Made by a program: the position numbers and the translations under genes
Assembly (NCBI RefSeq): GCF_000162755.2
Contig: NZ_JH413832.1
Coordinates: forward strand, 20,633 to 71,241
DNA length: 50,609 bases
DNA from: Legionella drancourtii LLAP12
GTDB lineage: Bacteria > Pseudomonadota > Gammaproteobacteria > Legionellales > Legionellaceae
Direction of reading: 5' to 3'
Notes under the pieces: model-generated
What the model was told of the DNA's origin: nothing
Database searches by the model: none
Seen by the model: only the letters and a program-made list of their open reading frames with translations
Shown: one piece after another, positions 16,499 to 25,074 of the stretch
Layout: every line of letters starts with the position of its first letter
Numbering within the stretch: the stretch's first letter is position 1

Positions 16499-17917
16499 AT
16501 GACTGTTAGAACACGATTTGCACCCAGTCCAACTGGGTTTTTACATGTGGGTGGTGTGCGCACTGCTTTATTTTCATGGCTTTATGCAAAACGGCATCAA
16601 GGCCAGTTTATTTTAAGAATCGAAGATACTGATAGGGAGCGCTCTACTCAAGAATCAGTGCAAGCTATATTAGATGGCATGGCTTGGCTCGGATTAGATT
16701 ATAATGAAGGACCATTTTATCAAACAGACCGTTATGAACGTTACAAACAAGTTGCACAGCAATTTTTAGATGAAGACAAAGCATACCGTTGCGAATGCAG
16801 TAAAGAGCGTTTAGAAGCTTTGCGTGAGGCGCAACTAGCCGCTAAAGAAAAACCTCGCTACGATGGGCATTGTCGTAATAAAAACTTAGCATTAACGGAT
16901 AAGCCTTATGTTATTCGCTTTAAAAATCCTGAACAGGGCACGGTCTCTTTTACTGATGAGGTTTATGGCGAAATCCATGTTGATAATGGTGAATTGGATG
17001 ATTTGATTCTCGTACGTTCAGATGGTCATCCTACATATAATTTTGCTGTAGTTATTGATGATTTGGATATGAAGATTACCCATGTGATTCGTGGTGATGA
17101 TCATATCAATAATACGCCAAGACAAATTAATTTGTTTAAGGCCTTAAATGCACCAATTCCTGTTTTTGCTCATTTACCTATGATTTTAGGTGAGGATGGT
17201 AAGCGCTTATCAAAAAGGCATGGCGCAGTGAGTGTGTTGCAATTTAAAGAACTTGGCGTTTTACCGCACGCCTTATTGAATTATTTAGTACGTTTAGGTT
17301 GGTCACATGGCGATCAGGAAATCTTTAGTGTGGATGAGATGATTGCTTGTTTTGATTTAAAGCATGTAAGCCGTGGGGTTTCAAGTTTTAACTATGATAA
17401 ATTGTATTGGTTAAACCAGCACTATCAAAAATGTGATTCGGCTGATGAGGTTGCTAAAGCCCTCCGCTGGCATTTTGAATCTGCAGGTGTTGATTTGACC
17501 CAAGGTCCTGATTTAAAAGACTTAGTTGCTACTCAGGCGGAGCGTTGTAAGACGCTTGCTGAAATGTGTCAGATGAGCATGTATTTCTTTACCGATGCTC
17601 TGGAATACGATCAAGATGCCGTGAAAAAACATTTGCGCCCAGTAGTTTTAGAGCCACTCCTGGACCTTTATGAGCGTTTTAAATCAGTTGCTGATTGGCA
17701 AAAAGATGTATTACAAGAGTGTATCAATGATGTATGTGCACAATTTGATATTAATATGGGAAAAATAGCGCAACCTTTACGTGTTGCAGTGACAGGTTCT
17801 AGTATGTCGCCTTCTATTGATATGACGCTGGTTTTATTAGGTAAAAAGAGGGTGCTGAAACGTCTTGAAGATGCATTGGAGCAGCTGAAAATTCGCGCTA
17901 ATTCACAAAGTCAGTGA
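16499..17917 (+). CDS. gltX: Glutamyl-tRNA synthetase
   Basis: A 472-residue class I aminoacyl-tRNA synthetase charging tRNA-Glu. It starts MTVRTRFAPSPTGFLHVGG, with HVGG as the HIGH motif, and has KRLSKRHG as the KMSKS motif. Cysteines in YRCECSKER and DGHCR fit the zinc site of E. coli-type GluRS. Length is normal (about 470). A GGAAGAG box lies 8 bp before the ATG. It is transcribed divergently from letS, from a 112-bp shared intergenic region, and ends before a hairpin. Confidence 0.98.
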   Translation: MTVRTRFAPSPTGFLHVGGVRTALFSWLYAKRHQGQFILRIEDTDRERSTQESVQAILDGMAWLGLDYNEGPFYQTDRYERYKQVAQQFLDEDKAYRCECSKERLEALREAQLAAKEKPRYDGHCRNKNLALTDKPYVIRFKNPEQGTVSFTDEVYGEIHVDNGELDDLILVRSDGHPTYNFAVVIDDLDMKITHVIRGDDHINNTPRQINLFKALNAPIPVFAHLPMILGEDGKRLSKRHGAVSVLQFKELGVLPHALLNYLVRLGWSHGDQEIFSVDEMIACFDLKHVSRGVSSFNYDKLYWLNQHYQKCDSADEVAKALRWHFESAGVDLTQGPDLKDLVATQAERCKTLAEMCQMSMYFFTDALEYDQDAVKKHLRPVVLEPLLDLYERFKSVADWQKDVLQECINDVCAQFDINMGKIAQPLRVAVTGSSMSPSIDMTLVLLGKKRVLKRLEDALEQLKIRANSQSQ

Positions 17918-17941
17918 TTGTGGGATGAGGTATTTGTGTGT

Positions 17942-17968
17942 GTAGATTGGGTTTTACCGCCAATCTAC
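17942..17968 (+). terminator. Hairpin downstream of gltX
   Basis: gtagattgg and ccaatctac form a 9-bp stem with a 9-nt loop, 25 bp after the gltX stop. There is no downstream T-run, so it may slow or end transcription only partly. Confidence 0.5.
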
Positions 17969-18003
17969 AGGTGCACGAACTAATTGCATAGGGATAATGT
18001 ATT

Positions 18004-19266
18004 ATGAAAATAAAATCAAATTTATTTGCTTTAACGGTAACTGCTTTTTTAATTTCCCCTCTCATTCAAGCTAATCCCACTACTTCACCTGAATTCACTA
18101 CATTCCTGCAAAAAGCGGCGAATGATTATTACCAAAAATACAGTAAAAAAGAAAAATTTACCGCAATGCAAGTGACGGTGTTGATTCCCCAGCATCGAAT
18201 GACTGATCAAAAAGAAATCAAAACAGTGGTTGTGGGTACTGTAGGAGAATCTCCTTTTTTGCAGCCAATTACAGCGAATAGCTTGTTTGAAATCGGCAGT
18301 ATCACTAAATCCTTCACGGCGTTGCTGTTGTTGCAATTACAAACAGAAGGAAAATTATCGTTGGACGATAAGTTAGGAAAATGGCTTCCTCAATATTCAC
18401 AGTGGAAAGATGTCACGTTAAGGCAGCTGTTGAATATGACTAGTGGTATTCCAAATTATTCTGAAGATAAAGAATTTAATAAAAAAATGGAGTCTAATTT
18501 AAGTCGGGTATGGACTGATGAAGAGTTATTAACCTATGCTCATCCAGACAAGCCGCTCCCTAAAGAGCGGGAGAATCTTTATGAATATTGTAATTCTAAT
18601 TATATTCTTGCTGCAATGGTGATTGAAAAGGCGACCAAGGATACTTATGCAAATCAATTAAAAAAACGTTTTATTAATACAAAAACCGGCTTAAATAATA
18701 CATATTATCCTGCAGGGCCTGACGGCAAAGCCGTGCAAAAAGCGATTTCTGCACGCAAGGTGCATGGTTATTCTTATAATGAAAAAAAACATAAGCTCGA
18801 TGATATGGTTCATAGTGATTTGTCTTGGGCTGGTGCAGCAGGCGCCATCGTCGCTACTTCTGAAGATGTAGCGCGTTGGGTGCAATTACTTTATCACGGT
18901 TTACTTTTTACTCCCCCTAATCGAGAACATGCTTTAGCTGAGTTAGAGTCAGTAGTGTCAATGAAAACAGGTCGATCTATTCTCACGGTTTCCGAAGCAG
19001 AACCGTCAGGATTTGGATTGGGTGTGGGGTATTACTATGATAAAGAATTAAAACAAAAATTTTGGGTTTATAAGGGCAGTACTTTAGGTTTCAGAGTCAT
19101 GTATTTTTGGCAACCTTGTAATAATGTAACTACGGTTGTGGCCTTAAATAGCAAGGGGGGCGAAGGCAATCCTCACTCAGAATTAGGCGATGAGATAATG
19201 AGCGCTAATCTTAATTTATATAAGCTGATTTTGGCGCATTACCCAGAGTTAAACTGTGTGATTTAA
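18004..19266 (+). CDS. Secreted serine beta-lactamase-like hydrolase / DD-carboxypeptidase
   Basis: A 420-residue protein with an N-terminal signal peptide (cleavage near LIQA-NP). It belongs to the class C beta-lactamase/serine peptidase clan: GSITK (Ser99-x-x-Lys102) is the nucleophile motif, YCN (195-197) the second motif, and YKGSTLG near 357 may replace KTG. The protein acts in the periplasm or outside the cell; candidates are a D-Ala-D-Ala carboxypeptidase, an esterase or an Estb-like hydrolase. Resistance activity should not be assumed. It has no close operon partner. Confidence 0.85.
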   Translation: MKIKSNLFALTVTAFLISPLIQANPTTSPEFTTFLQKAANDYYQKYSKKEKFTAMQVTVLIPQHRMTDQKEIKTVVVGTVGESPFLQPITANSLFEIGSITKSFTALLLLQLQTEGKLSLDDKLGKWLPQYSQWKDVTLRQLLNMTSGIPNYSEDKEFNKKMESNLSRVWTDEELLTYAHPDKPLPKERENLYEYCNSNYILAAMVIEKATKDTYANQLKKRFINTKTGLNNTYYPAGPDGKAVQKAISARKVHGYSYNEKKHKLDDMVHSDLSWAGAAGAIVATSEDVARWVQLLYHGLLFTPPNREHALAELESVVSMKTGRSILTVSEAEPSGFGLGVGYYYDKELKQKFWVYKGSTLGFRVMYFWQPCNNVTTVVALNSKGGEGNPHSELGDEIMSANLNLYKLILAHYPELNCVI

Positions 19267-19738
19267 TTGTACTAAATAATACTTTATTGTGTAATAATTT
19301 ATTCTTTGCGGTTTTTTAGTGAGCAGAAATGGCACTTGACTCTATAAATATCAATAAAAAAAGGATAAATATTTTATTGATATTTATAAAAGTGGCGCGC
19401 GCTTATTTATTATGCTGGTACCCAGTATTTTTTTTTCAGAGTTTGCCTTAAAGCATTATACAATCAAATAACAGGACCACAACAGAAATTGTTTCTTGAG
19501 GCGTTATTGCAAGTATCCGACAGTAGAAATAAGAAAATCAATCCATATTAGCGGTTTTAAGAAAAACTTATCTTTGGGATTTCTTTTGTACCCTGTAATT
19601 CGCTACTATGAAAACAGTACAGCAAATTGAAGAGTATCTTCAGCATAGCCCCTAGGACTTGCTGACATTTATTCTATTTTGGCTAAAATGCAGTCCAAGG
19701 ATAAGGACTGTTCTTTTTTGATTAATAAGGAGTTTATT
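19267..19738. other. Gene-poor 470-bp interval with an AT-rich hairpin
   Basis: No complete gene is evident. A perfect 17-bp inverted repeat lies at 19343-19359 and 19372-19388 (tataaatatcaataaaa and its complement), 12-nt loop. A short frame from ATG 19608 (MKTVQQIEEYLQHSP, stop) is too short to call. Confidence 0.6.
19343..19388. repeat. 17-bp perfect AT-rich inverted repeat
   Basis: Arms tataaatatcaataaaa and ttttattgatatttata are perfect complements around a 12-nt loop, 77 bp after the hydrolase stop. It might be a transcription terminator or a binding site; a run of A and T but no GC stem makes termination uncertain. Confidence 0.6.
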
Positions 19739-21439
19739 GTGTTTGAGAAAATTTCTTTTACAGCAGAGTTAGAGTTAAAATTTTTTGCACAAGAAGAATT
19801 TGAGCCAGTTTCAGGGCTTTGCATTTCAGAACAAGCTCCTATTCTTACACGCAATTTGTTACGTGTTTTAATGATGGGCTGGACGGAATCCTGGAAGGAA
19901 TTATTAACCTTTGATGTTATTCATGCTGTTTTTATTGCACGCAACCCACTGTTCTTAAAAGAAATGCGCCGTGCTTTTCAAGATGGTTTTGAAGAAATTT
20001 TCAAGCAATTAGATGGTCACTATTTAAATGAAGAACAAAGTGAACAAGTACAACTTTACTTAAGTAACTGCTTGAGTTTATTGCCTTACAGCGATTTAAC
20101 TGCCTATGAATCCATTAAAGTGCCGCAATGTATTGATGGAGTATGGGAGTTAGTAGAATACCAGGTGAAACCAATTGAATTAACTAAAGGCGATGAGCGG
20201 GATGTTGATCGTGTTTTTGCCTATGGTCTTGAACCCTTATTTCAAAGAAAGGCTGAATCTCATTTTATCTTTATGGGGACTACATATCCTGCAGGTCAAG
20301 GTTTTTTAACGCAGATAAATGCGAATACCAAAGGCTTTGAATCGGTGGGTGAATCATTATATCGAACTGGACGTGCACGCATTCAAGCATGGTTGGAGCA
20401 GCAAGAAAATAAAATTCATGTTTGTGGAACAAGCCTTGGTGGCTCTTTAAGTTTGTTGCTCGCTATAGATAAGGGCAATTATCAATTATCGCGCGTTGAT
20501 GCTTTAAATCCACCAGGACTTCATAACGCCCATTTCAAAAGTCAATTTGATCATTGGGATGAATTACTCAATAAACCTAAGGTTGTCGTGCAGAAACAAG
20601 GCGACGATCCGGTGTCCTTTTTTGGTGTATGGGCTAGTGATTGGCAGATTTTGCAGGTAAATCCACCTGCCGCAAAACGAGGTCCCAATGGTGTTTTGGA
20701 TCATGGTTTAAATTATGCGGGTTTAAAAGGCACCTGTTTTACCTATGTTGATGCAAAAGAAGATAATAACAAACGAGATACGCGTAATTTTTGGGTTTTT
20801 TCTTTAGGTCGAAGTCTTATTTATTATGGGCTGATCGCTCCCTATACTTATATTGTACGTCCTGTAGGGTACTTCTTGGCGAAAAATTGGCCACTGTTAG
20901 TGCCTCTGATCCCTACTATTGGGTTGGCTATTTATCTTGCAGGAATGGGCGCGTTAACAGGCTTTCCTGCAGTCGCGTTATTTGTAACTTTAGGACTGAT
21001 AACGAGCTTGCTTTTATATAAGTCTTTTCAGACTAACCCAACAACAGCTTATGTAGAAATGCATAATCCTAGACTTCCTAGAAATCAGCATATGGATATT
21101 TATGACCACGCTCATGCGGTGAAAATTGAGTTAACCTATCAACAGATAAACACTTATTATCGTGTCATGCGTTGCTTGGTAAAAGGCAAAGCGTTTTTGC
21201 CTTCTGAGCAATGCCCATCAAAATGTACGACGGGAATCACTAAAAAAGAATTACTAATCGCCAGTGAAAATGCGGAAAATGCAGATGAAGTAATTCCTTT
21301 GCAGATTACGAAAGCTAAAGTAGGCTTGATACGACATACCCTACTTTTGACTCATAAGATAATAGGGGATAATCAAGAAGAGTTAAAACAGGCGTTGGAG
21401 GATAACTATAGAGAATACTGTCTCGGTAAACTGAAATAA
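19739..21439 (+). CDS. Membrane-anchored alpha/beta-hydrolase, candidate effector
   Basis: About 566 residues. The start is probably GTG 19739, with AAGGAG 7 bp upstream; TTG 19679 and ATG 19688 in the same frame have weaker signals. A FIFMGTTYPAGQG strand and oxyanion segment precede VCGTSLGG (Ser232), a lipase-type GxSxG nucleophile elbow; QKQGDDPVSF and VLDHGLNY supply a plausible acid and His, completing a triad. Two or three hydrophobic segments (about 363-427) suggest membrane insertion after the hydrolase domain. No signal peptide. The hydrolase-plus-membrane-hairpin architecture resembles secreted Legionella effectors, but this is inference, as is a lipid substrate. Confidence 0.68.
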   Translation: MFEKISFTAELELKFFAQEEFEPVSGLCISEQAPILTRNLLRVLMMGWTESWKELLTFDVIHAVFIARNPLFLKEMRRAFQDGFEEIFKQLDGHYLNEEQSEQVQLYLSNCLSLLPYSDLTAYESIKVPQCIDGVWELVEYQVKPIELTKGDERDVDRVFAYGLEPLFQRKAESHFIFMGTTYPAGQGFLTQINANTKGFESVGESLYRTGRARIQAWLEQQENKIHVCGTSLGGSLSLLLAIDKGNYQLSRVDALNPPGLHNAHFKSQFDHWDELLNKPKVVVQKQGDDPVSFFGVWASDWQILQVNPPAAKRGPNGVLDHGLNYAGLKGTCFTYVDAKEDNNKRDTRNFWVFSLGRSLIYYGLIAPYTYIVRPVGYFLAKNWPLLVPLIPTIGLAIYLAGMGALTGFPAVALFVTLGLITSLLLYKSFQTNPTTAYVEMHNPRLPRNQHMDIYDHAHAVKIELTYQQINTYYRVMRCLVKGKAFLPSEQCPSKCTTGITKKELLIASENAENADEVIPLQITKAKVGLIRHTLLLTHKIIGDNQEELKQALEDNYREYCLGKLK

Positions 21440-21528
21440 CAAGGTCCACCTCATCCATCGAACGGCCGTATTTGCACTTAAATCCGCCCGTTCGCCAAGA
21501 TTATGATATTTCTCAGGCCTAAGACCCG

Positions 21529-22467
21529 TTACCTTTTATTTTTCAATGAAGAACATCCCTTTTTAGTTTCTTCACCAACGAAATCTATAAAATGACGTAC
21601 TGCAGGGGTTAGCCCACGCCTTGATGGATAGATTAGGTATAAGCTTGCGGTAGATAAAGACCACTCTGGGAGAATACGAACTAATGTCCCTGCATTAATT
21701 TCTTGTTGGCAGTATTCTATTGGTAGTAGTGTAATTCCTAAATCAGCAAGAGCTGCTTGCTTTAAGATAGTCCATTCAGTGCTTTCAAGACGTGGCGCCA
21801 ATGGAATAGTTATCTTCTGGCCATTGGCATTGCTCAATTGGAGCTGATTTGTTCCATCGCTTCTTGTCTTGCCTAACCAAGAAAAACCAGTTAATTCGGT
21901 AGGAGATTTTAATGGAAAATGACCTTGTAAATAGCTTGGCGTTCCCACCAGGCAATGGGCGCTTTCGCCTAATTTTCTTACTACTAAAGTAGAGTCGTCT
22001 AATTCATTCGTTTGAAAACGTAATGCCAGATCAAATCCTTCCTCAATTAAATCTACTTTGCGATCGCTGGCATAAAGATTAATGCGGACATCAGGATATT
22101 GGCGCATAAAATCAATAATAATGTGATTAAAATCTGATTGGGCAAATAGAGTGGGACAGGTTACATAAATACGGCCCTTAGGCTTAGATTGGGCTTGAAT
22201 CGCAACTTCTTGAGCAAAAATTGCTTGATTCACCATGGTCTTGCTGTATTCATATACTAAATGCCCTACATCCGTTAAGCTGAGTTTGCGAGTGGAACGA
22301 TTCAGTAGACGTACACCTAAATGATTTTCTAATTCAGCAATACGACGACTTAATTTTGATTTGGTCATTTCTAGCTTTAGGCTTGCTTGAGTAAAGCTAC
22401 CTTCATCAACAACACGGCAAAAAAAGTATAAATCATTTAAGTCAGGTAATAGATTGTGTCGAGGCAT
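21529..22467 (-). CDS. LysR-family transcriptional regulator
   Basis: A 312-residue LysR-type regulator. The N-terminal helix-turn-helix reads LNDLYFFCRVVDEGSFTQAS, LKLEMTKSKLSRRIAELE, followed by HLGVRLLNRSTRKLSLT; a C-terminal effector-binding domain follows. Residues such as GRIYVTCPTLF and LIEEGFDLALRF resemble the AaeR/YafC group. It is divergent from azoR with 118 bp between the starts, the usual arrangement for a regulator and its target. The inducer may be a quinone or redox-active compound. Confidence 0.9.
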   Translation of the reverse strand: MPRHNLLPDLNDLYFFCRVVDEGSFTQASLKLEMTKSKLSRRIAELENHLGVRLLNRSTRKLSLTDVGHLVYEYSKTMVNQAIFAQEVAIQAQSKPKGRIYVTCPTLFAQSDFNHIIIDFMRQYPDVRINLYASDRKVDLIEEGFDLALRFQTNELDDSTLVVRKLGESAHCLVGTPSYLQGHFPLKSPTELTGFSWLGKTRSDGTNQLQLSNANGQKITIPLAPRLESTEWTILKQAALADLGITLLPIEYCQQEINAGTLVRILPEWSLSTASLYLIYPSRRGLTPAVRHFIDFVGEETKKGCSSLKNKR

Positions 22468-22490
22468 AATAAATACAGAAAAAATTATTG

Positions 22491-22508
22491 TTGTTAATTA
22501 TAGGACAA
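22491..22508. promoter_or_regulatory. Possible LysR-type operator in the azoR/LysR intergenic region
   Basis: TTGT-N10-ACAA is an interrupted inverted repeat of the T-N11-A class, 24 bp upstream of the regulator start and 78 bp upstream of azoR. The AT-rich background makes a chance match easy. Confidence 0.3.
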
Positions 22509-22585
22509 TCTTTCATGAAATAGCTATCTTGTTAATTATTGTTTTAATTGTATGCTTAATAAAAGACATATTATTGGAGATCATT

Positions 22586-23206
22586 ATGAAGTTGTTAGCT
22601 ATTGATAGCAGTATTTTGGAAGATTATTCTGTTTCACGCCAACTGATGGGGCAATTTCTTGATCATTGGCAGCATGTCTATCCTGAGTCAGAAATAATTT
22701 ATCGGGATTTAAATGTGCAAATGGTGAATCATTTATCAAGTGAATTAATTAAGGCGAAGCAAAAGTCAGTAGAGGAGCTGTCTCCTGCGTTAAAAAGTGA
22801 ATTGGAATTATCAGAGCAACTCGTGGTTGAATTTTTAAGCGCTGATGAAATTATTATTGCCGCCCCTATGTATAATTTCACTATTCCCACCCAGTTAAAA
22901 TCCTGGATTGATCGAATTTTAGTTGCTGGTCGTACATTTAAGTATACTGAACAAGGAGCCATTGGCTTGGCTGGTGATAAAAAGATAACGATTATTTCTA
23001 CTCGTGGAAATCATTATTCCAATGATGAGGTGTTGAAAGCCTATGATTTTCAGGAAAACTATCTAAAAACCATATTTAACTTTATTGGCTTGACGCAAAT
23101 AAACATTATTCGTGCAGAAGGTTTACACCTTAGCGAATCAATGAAAATAAAGGCAATTGCAGGGGCTGAACAAGAAATCAATGCGTTGTTTCTTAAAGCC
23201 GCTTAA
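22586..23206 (+). CDS. azoR: FMN-dependent NADH:quinone reductase / azoreductase AzoR
   Basis: A 206-residue flavodoxin-like enzyme. I use ATG 22586 (MKLLAIDSSI, TTGGAG 6 bp upstream); the open frame extends 44 hydrophobic, non-family codons upstream. MKLLAIDSSI is the phosphate-binding strand-loop and APMYNFTIPTQLKSWIDRI the flavin-binding signature, followed by ISTRGNHY. AzoR reduces quinones and azo compounds using NADH and protects against thiol stress. It is divergent from the LysR regulator, its likely controller. Confidence 0.93.
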   Translation: MKLLAIDSSILEDYSVSRQLMGQFLDHWQHVYPESEIIYRDLNVQMVNHLSSELIKAKQKSVEELSPALKSELELSEQLVVEFLSADEIIIAAPMYNFTIPTQLKSWIDRILVAGRTFKYTEQGAIGLAGDKKITIISTRGNHYSNDEVLKAYDFQENYLKTIFNFIGLTQINIIRAEGLHLSESMKIKAIAGAEQEINALFLKAA

Positions 23207-23215
23207 TTAAATCAG

Positions 23216-23270
23216 ACAGGTAAGTTGGGGATAAAGCGTTTAGGTTGAGTCTTCGCTCCAACTTGCCTGT
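23216..23270. terminator. Hairpin between azoR and the outer membrane protein gene
   Basis: acaggtaagttgg and ccaacttgcctgt pair over 13 bp with one G-U wobble around a 29-nt loop. Convergent genes end on both sides, so it probably serves both. Confidence 0.6.
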
Positions 23271-23281
23271 AATATAAATTA

Positions 23282-23938
23282 TTAAAAACGATAAGCTATT
23301 CGCGCTGTAATAGAATAAAGGAACGGAAAATAAGAGTCTGCCGGGCTTAATTGTGACTCACCAAAGCCAGCCGTATAATTTCCTGCAATTTCACCCATTA
23401 AATGTTCTGTGAAGTTATAATTTACGCCAACGCCGAAAGTAGGGCTCACGCGCCAATCATCAACGAGCATATCTCTACGATAAAGAGTAGTTGCTCCAGC
23501 ACTAGAATACACTTTAAAATTGCTGTGCGGTATTAATAGCATAATTTTACCGATTAAACTGATTCCGTCAGTTTTAGTCGTTAACTGAAGTTCACCATCA
23601 TGCTCGAAAGTGAAAATGCTCGTCCCATCAAAATAAACAGTGGAGTCAGCATAGCGCATGTAGTTTGCTTCAACAGCAAAATAAGGAGAAAACTCATATC
23701 CTGCGAACACTCCCCAAGTTGCTCCTCCCTCTTCAACATCAATGGGGGTAGACATACTTAAAGCCATGTTTTGATTTTTTGTCTGCGGTACTAAACCTTG
23801 CCATGTAGTAGAACCATAACCACCTATAAGTCCAACGTAGAGCGGATGTTGCACTTGGTTCGTTATTTCTGCCTGACATAAGGTAGTAGAAAGAAATAAA
23901 AATGAAAATAAATATAATTTTGATTTTTGATGAATCAC
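23282..23938 (-). CDS. OmpA-like outer membrane beta-barrel protein
   Basis: A 218-residue protein with a signal peptide (about 1-23, ending LCQA) and alternating beta-strands. GLIGGYGSTTW, GVFAGYEFSPYFAVEANYM and SPTFGVGVNYNFTEHL have the pattern of eight-stranded OmpA/OmpW-like barrels, and the chain ends in the barrel signature IAYRF. No periplasmic OmpA peptidoglycan-binding domain is present. Function unknown; such proteins act in adhesion, envelope integrity or small-molecule passage. Confidence 0.8.
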   Translation of the reverse strand: MIHQKSKLYLFSFLFLSTTLCQAEITNQVQHPLYVGLIGGYGSTTWQGLVPQTKNQNMALSMSTPIDVEEGGATWGVFAGYEFSPYFAVEANYMRYADSTVYFDGTSIFTFEHDGELQLTTKTDGISLIGKIMLLIPHSNFKVYSSAGATTLYRRDMLVDDWRVSPTFGVGVNYNFTEHLMGEIAGNYTAGFGESQLSPADSYFPFLYSITARIAYRF

Positions 23939-23978
23939 AATAAAATACTCTTTGCTAAATCTGACTCGAGTTAAAAAT

Positions 23979-24002
23979 AGTTGGGCAATTAATTGCCCAA
24001 CT
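23979..24002 (-). terminator. Rho-independent terminator of the cysteine-rich protein gene
   Basis: agttgggcaattaattgcccaact is a 24-bp perfect palindrome 13 bp after the stop of the minus-strand gene; ATTTTT follows on the minus strand, giving stem plus T-run. Confidence 0.8.
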
Positions 24003-24015
24003 TGCTCAAGTATAC

Positions 24016-24357
24016 CTATTGGCAGGCTAGTCGAGTAGAACTACATATTCTTCCACGCGAGTCTACCCCACCTAGACGGTAACAATTCCAGTTATCCATA
24101 CAGTCTTGTGGGCTGGTATATCTTTGATATTCACAGGCTTTTTGTAATGAACCAAAGACACTGATTAAGCGTGCATAAAGCATATTCATGTCTTGACACA
24201 TCATGGGAGGCAGGCCAGAAACGGCACAGTAACATGTCGCTGCGGTTTTAAATGAAGCGCAAAAAGCTGGATTATCTGTAGGAACAGCATTGGTACATGC
24301 TGCAAAGGCTGACAAACTAAAAAAACACATCAGAACTGCAAAAATTCTTCGTATCAT
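24016..24357 (-). CDS. Small secreted cysteine-rich protein
   Basis: A 113-residue protein starting at ATG 24357 (MIRRIFAVLMCFF), with AAGGTG about 7 bp upstream; the longer frame is a weaker choice. A signal peptide ends at about SAFA-AC. The mature chain has ten cysteines, an even number suited to five disulfides, some in pairs such as TCYCAV and MDNWNCYR. No membrane segment or known domain is recognised. It is probably exported by Sec and folded by Dsb in the periplasm. An own terminator follows. Function unknown. Confidence 0.72.
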   Translation of the reverse strand: MIRRIFAVLMCFFSLSAFAACTNAVPTDNPAFCASFKTAATCYCAVSGLPPMMCQDMNMLYARLISVFGSLQKACEYQRYTSPQDCMDNWNCYRLGGVDSRGRICSSTRLACQ

Positions 24358-24642
24358 TTTTAACACCTTAATTAGACTGAACATTACTTAAGTAATGTAC
24401 CAGAAAATAAATCAAGCTGCAAAACGGATAAATGCAATTTACGATAAATAAAAAATTAGAGAGAAAATTATTGTGCGCGCCTGAGTATTGCTGATTCATA
24501 GCTGCCAAATTAAGGGATGATAGCTTAAAAAAAATCACCCCGGATTTTTCTCTAAATGGAAAAAGGGTAGGATCACGGTCAATAAATTAAAAATTTATTT
24601 TTCTCTTTAGGGCGATGGATGTGCCTGTTGGCGAAAAAAGAG

Positions 24643-25074
24643 TTAAATAGTTAATTGACAATCTTGATGGCTCAATTTCATCCTGTCTTTTTCAACTAAG
24701 GCCGCATCCATAATTTTAATTACTTCATGCGCAATCCGTTCTCTAAACTCAGGTTGCAAATTCGCCGAAATTACTAAATAACGTGTTTTTTGATTGTCAT
24801 CATAGATAAAACACACTTCAAAAACATAATCTATAGCTAATAATTCTTCTTGATGATGCTTAATTGATTTTCTTTTTAAGCCAAATAGATTCGTGTTCTT
24901 ATGGGATCCAGAAATAAAATTACTTCGGACATTTAGATTAATAATAAAATGAGTATCACGTTTAAAGAACATTAGGCGAGCAATGCTGCGTTGCAAAATT
25001 TTGCGATAAACAGGGGTTATGCAAAGTATTTTAGTGCAAAGAGGTATCAGTAAGTCAATAAAAAAGTTTCTCAC
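24643..25074 (-). CDS. C-terminal part of the NRPS condensation domain in a shifted frame
   Basis: A 143-residue frame beginning GTG at 25074, overlapping the stop of the NRPS gene by GTGA. It contains HFIINLNVRSNF and a run of strands and helix ending FRERIAHEVIKIMDAAL, which resembles the C-terminal lobe of condensation domains, exactly the part missing from the upstream gene. The frame is open upstream to about 25115 without a good start. Adding one C to the C6 run at 25082-25087 joins the two frames. It could be a separate coupled subunit, but a frameshifted domain is more likely. No other function is visible. Confidence 0.6.
   Translation of the reverse strand: MRNFFIDLLIPLCTKILCITPVYRKILQRSIARLMFFKRDTHFIINLNVRSNFISGSHKNTNLFGLKRKSIKHHQEELLAIDYVFEVCFIYDDNQKTRYLVISANLQPEFRERIAHEVIKIMDAALVEKDRMKLSHQDCQLTI

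Noticed and set aside
19608-19655. Short plus-strand frame MKTVQQIEEYLQHSP then stop
   Set aside because: Only 15 codons; it looks a little like a gene start, but I could not identify a family.
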